This document shows positions 51,701 through 59,102 of a stretch of 64,000 bases of DNA, piece by piece (positions within the stretch are counted from its first letter, which is position 1; each line of letters begins with the position of its first letter). This DNA comes from Clostridiales bacterium (lineage in GTDB: Bacteria; Bacillota; Clostridia; Christensenellales; Borkfalkiaceae), in contig SVHT01000006.1 in assembly GCA_015055615.1 (NCBI GenBank), positions 60,632-124,631 on the forward strand. The letters run 5' to 3'. The notes below the pieces were generated by a model. The model had not been told where the DNA came from and searched no databases. It saw only the letters and a list, made by a program, of their open reading frames with translations. The position numbers and the translations under genes are program-made.

Positions 51701-52555
51701 GCCCTTGTCAACCGCTTCCTGCGCTTCGCCGTCCGAGCTGGAACACATAAGGTCTTGCGTTTTTACCCAAACGGAGATTTCCGCCGCCGCGCCTGCGCCT
51801 ACGGTAACCGTGGAGGACGAGGTGTATTTTTGCGCCGAACCGATGGACTGAATCACCTTTTCGCCTTCGTCCGTTTCGGGGTTCTTGTTGCGAATCATCA
51901 GGACGTTATAATCGCTGAAATCTTCCTTAGCAACTTCGTCTGCCGAGTGGTGCGTGCCGGGGTTTGCGATATCGGGAACGTCAACAAGCGCAAGACCACC
52001 GTTGTTGAAGTTTTCGTATTTGTCAAAATCTTCCGAGATTTTGCCGTCTTTGTTGTTGTCTTTCCAAACCTCGTAATATTTCAACTTGTCGCGCGTGGTA
52101 AAGTTGTCCCATTCCGCGATTGCCTCGCTTTCGGAAAGGGCTTCGATTTTTTTGTCGGCTTCTTCAAGGTTGGTAACAATGCCGTCCTTTACGTAATAAG
52201 AGCCGGTAAGGTCGTGCCATGCGTCGTCGCTGGTATCGAGAATACCGCTGTCTGCGTAGCTCTTGGGGGCTTGGTTAGTGCCGTCCGAATATTTTGAGAG
52301 GGACCAGTTGGAAACGGTCGTGCCGATTACGTTTAAGCCGTCGTTGGTGTTGAAGACTTCAAAGCCGGCGTTTTTGATAAGGCCTTTATCGGTGATCGGG
52401 GTATCCGTGGTTTCTTCTTCGGTAGAGCTGTCCGATGAGGAAACGTTGCCGCCTTGGTCTTTACAGGACGCCAAGGATGCAATGGAGAGCACGGTCATTG
52501 CCGATAAGAGCAGTGCAAGAAGTTTTTTCTTGCGGGTTTTAGTAGAATTTTTCAT
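48740..52555 (-). CDS. Very large lipoprotein-like surface protein with C-terminal TM and Lys-rich tail
   Basis: MKNSTKTRKKKLLALLLSAMTVLSIASLASCKDQGG; C-term NPWLLASSIAIAVILLLAIVSIIVRKVWKKARKNNAKKPSKQKKSKSKS. Confidence 0.8.
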   Translation of the reverse strand: MKNSTKTRKKKLLALLLSAMTVLSIASLASCKDQGGNVSSSDSSTEEETTDTPITDKGLIKNAGFEVFNTNDGLNVIGTTVSNWSLSKYSDGTNQAPKSYADSGILDTSDDAWHDLTGSYYVKDGIVTNLEEADKKIEALSESEAIAEWDNFTTRDKLKYYEVWKDNNKDGKISEDFDKYENFNNGGLALVDVPDIANPGTHHSADEVAKEDFSDYNVLMIRNKNPETDEGEKVIQSIGSAQKYTSSSTVTVGAGAAAEISVWVKTQDLMCSSSDGEAQEAVDKGAYISLAQTVGGTVMPVYEVKNINTKYMDLEDTNGWKQYTFYVKGSSYTTTTLTLTLGLGQGTEKSRMELVNGYAFFDDIQCNVFPQADVDGKLSNHTNVAPTSTFEDTKALKTIDLSKDYDQSTSIAEAEDLGYLAGKGFDVFPIDFYGEFTNTEEVLNSVTAYPTKSDDGKTSMAGDKDGNVTLPTLEGGRNGDDDLINVFNDIASIGAFTSSNATQQEFVSSIYNKYFDGVNSPNLNGQNGKVLLIMSAHGVAYTAKSNHAFSFKDDNGVYSDYVAVSFFVRTSNMYGYTGAGVTLLDGENEFSFSSIDTTNNTPVNIGEEEDVYSGWQQYIFFVKNDTDNEDATFQLQFNFGPTTLDQNSVLNSFQTGFAAFTNFQTLHMTEEEFESVNAGTYMKTVTLSGDKEVTAAGNSGFDTAAGNKSALYQDGIEGGLSLLQNYKGVYSNSDYVTDQFQNKTAINAYESAGLLNRNYFIGTAEEPGYYDEYKALEFDGDDTTNAPEWFKSILKIANADASTSAADAWKAVFGDATQPLFIWNDGAKGDGTEDENTKDKNYSYGFIGANTTIAANSTATAISVRVKVGSTDTNAAAPTANVYLIDTSTDSRANSLSIGASATYWYDSKGNVYAGDLETEKYPALLLQNNGLYIANTKWKGYDAETMNGQYYANLNAYTDKDANGNLLVAANGGVHDYVTASEYVKVKGEKRAIAFYHDNGKYYADSAKSIEVAQFPASIAPRTESVADKALQATIPATGDWVTVTFYVQTGEEAKSYRLEVWSGDRKGETPNAAGTYVMFDGNPSASTDAETTYNSLLTAYEDEADQYKSVFSYYDTDKFLRYNKSLDVNAKGNAYRNYDATTAEEKVFYLHATDAKNNQDFLINYAAQDQVVTAVADDTDNSTPDNSTSNTDNATPTNPWLLASSIAIAVILLLAIVSIIVRKVWKKARKNNAKKPSKQKKSKSKSVKVETVKTEEPKEEIDEDSPYND

Positions 52556-52745
52556 ACAACCACCTTTTGGTTTTGATTTTTCTTCTTAGTGTTGCGCTTA
52601 TACGCGTATGCGCGCACAATACACTATATTATTTTAATACAAAAATCGGGCGTTGGCAAGCGTTTACGGCGTGTATTGCAAGAAAAAGTTTGATAATTTG
52701 AAAAAAATTTGCCGATACTGACGTGAAAAGGGGGAGAAAGGGGAA

Positions 52746-53114
52746 ATGGACCAAGGGAAAAGAGTGAAAGCGCGGCGGATGGCTTGCGGTGGCGTGGTGG
52801 GCGCGGCAAATAGCATTTTCGGCGGTGGGGGCGGTATGATTGCCGTGCCGATGCTCAAAAATACGGGATTGGACGAGAAACGGGCGCACGCAACGGCGAT
52901 TTTAGTGATTTTGCCCGTATCCTTGCTCTCGTTTTTGCTGTATGCCGTCAAGGGCTTATACGATTTTTCGGTGCTAATTCCCACGGCGATTGGGGTGACG
53001 GCGGGGGGCTTGTTGGGGGCGAAACTGCTGGGAAAATTGCCGACGAAGGCGGTCAATCTCACCTTTGCGTTTTTACAGCTTACGGCGGGGTTGTTTTTGT
53101 TCTTTTCGTACTAA
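52746..53114 (+). CDS. TSUP (TauE/SafE) family half-size permease, first of pair
   Basis: GGVVGAANSIFGGGGGMIAVPML...HATAILVILPVSLLSFLLY. Confidence 0.8.
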   Translation: MDQGKRVKARRMACGGVVGAANSIFGGGGGMIAVPMLKNTGLDEKRAHATAILVILPVSLLSFLLYAVKGLYDFSVLIPTAIGVTAGGLLGAKLLGKLPTKAVNLTFAFLQLTAGLFLFFSY

Positions 53115-53160
53115 ACGGTGGGGGACGGGTCGCGATGAACGGTGTTTTACCGTCCTACAT

Positions 53161-53532
53161 ATGAGCTTTTATTTGTATTTATTGCTGGGTTTTATCGGCG
53201 GAATTCCCGCGGGGATGGGTATGGGCGGAGGGACGGTTACGATCCCTTTGCTGGTATTGATTGGGGGCGTTGGACAAAAGATAGCGCAGAGCGCGAATTT
53301 ATTTGCCTTTTTGCCTATGAGTGTCGGGGCGTTAAAACTGCACGCGGATAACGGATTGTTGCAAACGAGGGGGGTCGGGTGGATAATTCTACCCGCATTG
53401 CTCTTTTCTGCGCTGGGTACGAGCCTTGCCGTGGCGTTGCCGTCCGCGTTGTTAAAAAGGGCGTTTGGGGCGTTTTTAATCGGGCTTTCCTTTGTCGGTT
53501 TTTTCCGCGCGCTGAGCGCAAAGAAAGCGTAA
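53161..53532 (+). CDS. TSUP (TauE/SafE) family half-size permease, second of pair
   Basis: LLGFIGGIPAGMGMGGGTVTIPLLVLIGGVGQKIAQSANLFAFLPMS; ATG internal to the listed ORF. Confidence 0.8.
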   Translation: MSFYLYLLLGFIGGIPAGMGMGGGTVTIPLLVLIGGVGQKIAQSANLFAFLPMSVGALKLHADNGLLQTRGVGWIILPALLFSALGTSLAVALPSALLKRAFGAFLIGLSFVGFFRALSAKKA

Positions 53533-53591
53533 CAAGGGGGTTGACAAACACAGCGTTTTGTGCTATGCTACCTCTAATAGAGGTGCGAGCG

Positions 53592-54251
53592 ATGAAGAGG
53601 TATAAATATCTGTTGTTTGATTTGGACGGAACGCTGATGCAATCCCACCCGGGGATATTCGCGGGGATTAGGCACGCTTTAAAAGAGATGGGAAGGGCAG
53701 AAGAGCCGACCGACGAGTATTTGAGACGGTGTATTGGGCCGAGCCTAGTGTATTCCTTTTCCAACTTTTTTCACATGAGCGAAGAGGACGCGGAAAGGGC
53801 GACGGCGATATACCGCGCGTGGTACGGGCGGGAAGGCGTCTTTCTCGGCGCGCCGATAGAGGGCGCTTTGCAGGCTTTAAAAACGCTCAAAGACGCGGGG
53901 TATGTCTTGGCGTTGGCAACCTCTAAGCCCCAAGTTTTTGCCGATAAAGTGACGGAGCGGTTTGGGTTTTCTAAGTTCCTTACGGTGCGGGTCGGGTGCG
54001 GTTTGGACGGCAGTTTCCCGACCAAGGCGTCGGTGATTGGGGAGGCGATGCGCCGTCTTGGCGCAAGCGCGGACGAGTGTCTGATGATAGGGGACAGAAA
54101 GCACGATGCCGAGGGGGCTAAGGAGCAAGGCGTGGACTGCGCTCTGCTTGCCGTGGGTTATGGCGACAAAGAAGAGTTTGCGCAGGCGAAACCGAAATAT
54201 GCCTTTGAGAGTTTTGAAGAGCTGACGGCGTTTTTGACAACGGAAAATTGA
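53592..54251 (+). CDS. HAD family hydrolase (phosphoglycolate phosphatase-like)
   Basis: YLLFDLDGTLMQSHPGI...LALATSKPQ...CLMIGDRKHDAEGAKEQGV. Confidence 0.9.
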   Translation: MKRYKYLLFDLDGTLMQSHPGIFAGIRHALKEMGRAEEPTDEYLRRCIGPSLVYSFSNFFHMSEEDAERATAIYRAWYGREGVFLGAPIEGALQALKTLKDAGYVLALATSKPQVFADKVTERFGFSKFLTVRVGCGLDGSFPTKASVIGEAMRRLGASADECLMIGDRKHDAEGAKEQGVDCALLAVGYGDKEEFAQAKPKYAFESFEELTAFLTTEN

Positions 54252-54662
54252 AGAGGATAAAAAGGGCGCGAAAGCGTTCTTTTTTGTTTTTGCGGAGCTC
54301 GCGTAAAAGGAAAATAGCGGTTAGACGTATAAAAAAGGGTATATTTGTATAAATAATGTATACGCGCATACGCCCACGCGCGTGTGTTAGGCTGTCAAAA
54401 TGTACGAAAGAAAGGGTTTTAAATTGTTCAAAATGAAAAAAATTGGTAAAAAGAGAGAAAAATTTTTCAAAAGGGTATTTACAAAACGGGTTTTATATGA
54501 TAAACTATGAGAAATTCAAAATGGGGCATTTGGTATGCGCAGAAAAGCGCGGAAAAGCTTTTGAAAATGTAGACAGCGCGCAATCAAAACCCCCGATAGG
54601 GCAGGAAAAGTAGAGAAATTTACAACGGTCGCCAAGGAAGGCGAGAGATAGAGGTAGAAGTA

Positions 54663-56174
54663 GTGGAAAAGATCGGTATTATTGATTTGGGTTCGAATAC
54701 GGCGAGACTCTTGATTGTGGACATGTTCACCGAGGGGCATTACGTCGTAGTGGACGAATTGAAAGAAAGCGTTCGTCTTGGTCAGGATATGGATCGCGAC
54801 GGGTTTTTAAAGCCCCAGCGTATTGCGGAGACGATTAAAACGCTGAAAATGTTCAAACGGCTGTGCGACGCGCGCGGCGTGGAAAGAATTATTGCGGTTG
54901 GTACGGCGGCAGTTCGTCGCGCGAAAAACCAACGTTCGTTTTTAGATGAAATTCAGGTGAGCTGCAATATTAATATTCGCGTGCTTTCCGAAGAGGAAGA
55001 GGCGATTCTTGTGTATCGTGGCGTCATTAACTCGATGGATATCCCCAAGGGATTGATTTTGGAGATTGGCGGCGGCAGTACGAAGATTATTTATTATAAC
55101 CGCAGAAACGTGTTGGGGTTTGCGAATTTGCCTTTCGGCGCGGTGACGCTTACCGATTTGTTTGCGAGCGACCCCACCCCCCAAGAGGCGGCGGCGCACG
55201 TGGAAGAATTCTTCACCGAACAGCTGAAAAAGCTGCCTTGGCTTAAAGAAATCGACCCCGAAACGCAGATGATCGGCGTGGGCGGTTCGTTTAGAAATCT
55301 GTTTAAAATCAGCAAGCTCGTAAGAAAGTATCCTTTGGATATGGCGCACAATTATAAGATTGCGACCGAAGATTTTACGGGTATTTACGATATGTTGAAG
55401 GCTTTGGACGTGGACAAGCGTAAAAAGATTAAGGGTTTGTCCCCTGCGCGCGCGGACATTATGCCCGCGGCAATGGCGATTATTAAATCCTTTGTCGATT
55501 ATATGAGCGTGGAAAATTTCACGATCAGCGGTTGCGGGTTGCGTGAAGGGTTGATGATTAATCAGGCGTTGCCTATTACGATGGAAAAACCGATTTCCGA
55601 CGTCCTTGGGTATTCCCTCGACAGATTGGTGAAATATTACGAGTGCGACCATAAGCACGTAGAGCACGTTATGCTCTTATCCGTGCAGCTGTTCAAGCAG
55701 CTCCGCGTGTTGCACAAGTTCTCCCGTCAGTATCTCAAAGTGCTGAAAATTGCGGCGAGCCTGCACGATTGCGGTATGAAGATGAAATTCTACGGCCATG
55801 CAAGGCATAGCTGGTATACCATTTTAAATTCGTCCATTTACGGCGCGACGCACCGCGAAATTATTTTGGCGGCGTTTGTGGCGGGCTGTCATAACCGCGA
55901 GGACGTGCCTATGATTGAGTGGCAGAAATACAAGGATATCGTCACGGAAGAGGATTTGGACGCGGTTAAGAAATTGGGCGTTTTGCTCCGCATTGCAGAG
56001 AGCTTGGACCGCACGCATTGCGGTTTGGTTACGGGCTTGAACTGCGACGTTTTGGGCGATTCGGTTATTATGAAGACGATTGTGTCCGGCGATGCTGCTC
56101 TTGAAATTCGCGACGCGGAAGCGGCGAATCCCGAATTTAGAAAGGCGTTTAGAAAAAATCTCGAAATCTTATAA
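54663..56174 (+). CDS. Ppx/GppA phosphatase family protein with HD-like C-terminal region
   Basis: IGIIDLGSNTARLLIVDMF...LILEIGGGSTKIIYY...AASLHDCGMKMKF. Confidence 0.9.
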   Translation: MEKIGIIDLGSNTARLLIVDMFTEGHYVVVDELKESVRLGQDMDRDGFLKPQRIAETIKTLKMFKRLCDARGVERIIAVGTAAVRRAKNQRSFLDEIQVSCNINIRVLSEEEEAILVYRGVINSMDIPKGLILEIGGGSTKIIYYNRRNVLGFANLPFGAVTLTDLFASDPTPQEAAAHVEEFFTEQLKKLPWLKEIDPETQMIGVGGSFRNLFKISKLVRKYPLDMAHNYKIATEDFTGIYDMLKALDVDKRKKIKGLSPARADIMPAAMAIIKSFVDYMSVENFTISGCGLREGLMINQALPITMEKPISDVLGYSLDRLVKYYECDHKHVEHVMLLSVQLFKQLRVLHKFSRQYLKVLKIAASLHDCGMKMKFYGHARHSWYTILNSSIYGATHREIILAAFVAGCHNREDVPMIEWQKYKDIVTEEDLDAVKKLGVLLRIAESLDRTHCGLVTGLNCDVLGDSVIMKTIVSGDAALEIRDAEAANPEFRKAFRKNLEIL

Positions 56175-56191
56175 AGGCTATAAAGGCAAAA

Positions 56192-56219
56192 GAGCCGCTC
56201 AAACGGAGCGGCTCCTTTC
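56192..56219 (+). terminator. Terminator-like hairpin
   Basis: GAGCCGCTCaaacgGAGCGGCTCCTTTC. Confidence 0.6.
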
Positions 56220-56238
56220 ATAGTATGGGTAGCGCGAT

Positions 56239-56808
56239 ATGAAATGGATTTTGGCGAGTGCCTCTCCGCGGCGCAAGGAATTGCTGGCGGAGCTGATAGA
56301 AAAATTTGAAATCATACCCGCGCGCGGCGAAGAACGGGCAGACGAGGGCTTGTCCCCCAAGGATTTGGTGCAGGCGTTGGCGGCGCAGAAAGCGGTGGAA
56401 GTGGCGGCTCTGCCTCGGGCGAGGGGCAAGGCGGTGCTTGGTTCGGACACGGTGGTGGCGTTGGACGGCAAGGTGCTGGGAAAACCGCGTGACGAAGAGG
56501 ACGCGAAGAGAATGCTCCGCGCCCTTTCGGGGCGAACACACGAGGTTTTTACAGGCGTTTGCGTGGTGTACCCGACCAAGAACGGCGTGGCGCAAAGGAC
56601 GGCGGCGGCGTGTACGAGGGTGCGATTTTTTGCGCTGACGGAAGAGAAAATTGACGCGTACGTAGCGACGGGCTCGCCGATGGATAAGGCGGGGGCGTAC
56701 GGTATTCAAGACGGCGGTTTGGTGGAAAGCATTGACGGAAGTTTTTCGAACGTCGTGGGCTTGCCGTTGGAGCTTTGCAAAGAGATGATAGAGGGTATAG
56801 AGAAGTAG
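56239..56808 (+). CDS. maf: Maf family nucleoside triphosphate pyrophosphatase
   Basis: WILASASPRRKELLAELIEKFEII...VLGSDTVVALDGKVLGKPRDEEDAKRMLRALSGRTHEVFTGV. Confidence 0.95.
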   Translation: MKWILASASPRRKELLAELIEKFEIIPARGEERADEGLSPKDLVQALAAQKAVEVAALPRARGKAVLGSDTVVALDGKVLGKPRDEEDAKRMLRALSGRTHEVFTGVCVVYPTKNGVAQRTAAACTRVRFFALTEEKIDAYVATGSPMDKAGAYGIQDGGLVESIDGSFSNVVGLPLELCKEMIEGIEK

Positions 56809-56867
56809 CGTAAAACGCGTTCAATGCGTACCTGTCCCCTACGTAAAGGGGATTTTGGGAGGAAAGT

Positions 56868-57878
56868 ATGATAAAATTGGCGATTGATTTGGGCTCGTCG
56901 ATGACGAAGATTTACCGTGCGGACACCAACAGCGGCGTGGTGCTTGCCGAGCCGTCTTGCGTGGCGGTTGTGGGCAATGACGAAACGGTGAAAGCCATTG
57001 GCAAAGAAGCCAAAAATCTAATTGGAAAAACGGCGGAGCGTACGACCATCGTCTATCCCGTGTACGAGGGGGAGATTGTCCACATGAACCTTGCCGTCAT
57101 TATGCTGAAAGAGTTTTTGTCTCGTATCGGTATCAAAGCGACGGCGCTCAAACGGGCGCACGTGCTGTTTTCCGTGCCCTGCGGTTTGTCCAATCGGGTG
57201 CTGTCGGGGTATGCCAATTTGGTGGAAGAGTGCGGGTTGAAAAAGGTATGGTTTGTAGAACAGCCCTATTTGGCGGCGTTGGGCGCAGGGGCAGTTTTGA
57301 CCGATTCCGACCCCGTATTCTGTCTGGATATCGGCGGTGGCGTTTCCAATGCGGCGGTGGTGTCGGCGGACGGAATTATCGCCGGGATTTCCATGAACGT
57401 CGGCGGGAACAATATGGACGCCAATATCATTTCGAAAATTGCGAACAATAACAAGCTCCTTGTCGGGGCGTTGACGGCGGAAAAAATCAAAAACGAAATC
57501 GGCTCGCTCTCGCCGAGTGCTTTGGGTACGGTGGTGGCAGAGGGTAGCTCGCTCGAAACCTACAAGCCGTCGGCGACGTCCGTGCAAGCGGGGGATTTGA
57601 CCGATTGTATACGCGTGTACGTGAATAAAATTATGGAATACGCGGTGGAAGTGCTCAGAATTTTGCCTGCCGAAGTGGCGGCGATTGTAAACAGAAACGG
57701 CGTGTACCTTTCGGGGGGAGTTATGAAAATTCCCCACGTTCCGCAGTATATCGGCGCAAACCTCGGTATGCGGCAGCGCGTTTGCGAAGAACCGCAATTT
57801 GCCACGGTATTGGGCGGCGGCGTGTTGCTCCGCGATCCCGTTTTACTGCGGCGTTTTGCCAAACAAATAGAAGAATAA
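56868..57878 (+). CDS. MreB-like actin-family protein
   Basis: KLAIDLGSSMTKIYRADTNSGVVLAEPSCVAV...VFCLDIGGGVSNAAVVS...GVYLSGGVMKIP. Confidence 0.85.
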   Translation: MIKLAIDLGSSMTKIYRADTNSGVVLAEPSCVAVVGNDETVKAIGKEAKNLIGKTAERTTIVYPVYEGEIVHMNLAVIMLKEFLSRIGIKATALKRAHVLFSVPCGLSNRVLSGYANLVEECGLKKVWFVEQPYLAALGAGAVLTDSDPVFCLDIGGGVSNAAVVSADGIIAGISMNVGGNNMDANIISKIANNNKLLVGALTAEKIKNEIGSLSPSALGTVVAEGSSLETYKPSATSVQAGDLTDCIRVYVNKIMEYAVEVLRILPAEVAAIVNRNGVYLSGGVMKIPHVPQYIGANLGMRQRVCEEPQFATVLGGGVLLRDPVLLRRFAKQIEE

Positions 57879-58005
57879 GAGAGAAAAAACGTCGTTTTTC
57901 GGCGTTTTCTTTTTTTATACGTTCGCGCAATCCCTTATAAATAAAGGGGTTTAGAGATTTTTAAAAAATTTTTTCGATTTTTGCAAACTTTTTTTCAAAA
58001 ACCCC

Positions 58006-58033
58006 TTGACAAACGAAAAATATCTGCTATAAT
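58006..58033 (+). promoter_or_regulatory. Consensus sigma-A promoter driving the candidate large RNA
   Basis: TTGACA (58006-58011), 16-nt spacer, TATAAT (58028-58033). Confidence 0.85.
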
Positions 58034-58039
58034 AAAGGT

Positions 58040-58695
58040 ACAAAAGAAAGAAACGAACAAAAAATGTTTGAAACTTTCAAAAATAAATGGAGAACACCCC
58101 AATGCACAAGTAGTGGTTGCGCCGAGGAAGTCGGCAAAGGGCCGTAGGGATACGGCGAAAAAATAAAAGAAAGGAGGGTATGAAAAGCGATGATTCCTTC
58201 CCATTTGGAGGCAGAAGCCTAAAAAAAGAATAACCTAAGTGACCCAAAACGGTTTGAAAAAACCAAAGCATACTTTGAAAGCGCTCCGCCAAGCGATAGC
58301 GGCGGAAGAAAAAAGTAGGAGGAGGTTCACGATGACAAGAACGGTAAAGGAGGACACTCCGACGTATGAGTGTTAGCCGGTGTTAGGCATCGGAAAAGGT
58401 GCAGGGCATCGGGTTTTAGGAAAGAGAAAAAGTGAAAAAAGTTAAAGGGAGGTACGGTAAGATGACTTATCGCTACGAAAGGTACTTTAACAAAGAAGAA
58501 AAAGGAAGGTAACAGTCCAATGAACGATCATTTCGAGGGCGTAAAATAAGAAAGTAGCCTGAAAGGTTAAGCGGCGAAGAGCTGGCGCGCAACGTATGGT
58601 TTGCAAAAAACAGGCGAAAGATAAAGACGATACGCCTATAAAACTAAATATGAAAATAATGACGCTCGGTGGGATACTGAGCGTTTTCTTTTTGC
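58040..58695 (+). ncRNA. Candidate large structured non-coding RNA (class unassigned), also containing SD-led micro-ORFs
   Basis: Own consensus promoter; many local hairpins (GCCGAggaagTCGGC, CCGTAgggaTACGG, AGGCagaaGCCT, CCGCCaagcgatagCGGCGG, ACACTCcgacgtatGAGTGT, GTTAAAG...CTTTAAC); terminator at about 58662-58695; no ORF over 61 aa; no RNase P or tmRNA signature recognised. Confidence 0.65.
58662..58695 (+). terminator. Terminator of the candidate large RNA
   Basis: CGCTCggtgggatactGAGCGTTTTCTTTTT. Confidence 0.7.
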
Positions 58696-58745
58696 GTTTA
58701 TAAACTTCGCGTTTATGAACTTTGCATTTATGAACTTCGCGTTTC
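58694..58745. repeat. Short 15-bp tandem repeat (gcgtttatgaacttc, about 3-4 units)
   Basis: gcgtttataaacttc gcgtttatgaacttt gcatttatgaacttc gcgtttctg. Confidence 0.8.
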
Positions 58746-59102
58746 TGCGGTGCGTTGCGGTTACGTGCTTGTTGTCCGTGTGCATAAGTATTCCGCGTTG
58801 ATGTGAGCGGGCTGTCGACCGAGGGGATAAAAGCGAAAGGCGGTTACGTGTTTTTTTTGCGCGCTCCCTTGCTATTTGTGTAAAGTTTGTGAACATTTGT
58901 TAAATGTTATAAATTGACCGCGGAAATGCTTGAAAAACAAAAAAGCTTGTGGTAAAATAATACTGCTGTGAAACTTTTCACGGCGTAAAAATTGTAAACA
59001 ATCGCAAAAAAGGTATTGCGAGGGCGTTTTTCGCGTAAACTTTATGTAAACGGAACGCCAAAGGGCGCAACTTTTTTAGCGACGGTAAGGAGCGTAAGCA
59101 CT

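Noticed and set aside
57981-58166. 61-aa plus-strand ORF at the start of the candidate RNA
   Set aside because: Begins upstream of the promoter -10 element and has no RBS; unlikely to be translated from this transcript.
58040-58695. RNase P RNA or tmRNA identity for the large RNA region
   Set aside because: No GAGGAAAGTCC or ACAGAA-type P RNA core, and no GGGGGC...CCA-type tmRNA ends; only a weak GAGGAAGTCGG resemblance.
58636-58896. 86-aa minus-strand ORF with NAKFI repeats
   Set aside because: Caused by the 15-bp tandem repeat at 58694-58745; no RBS or domain support.
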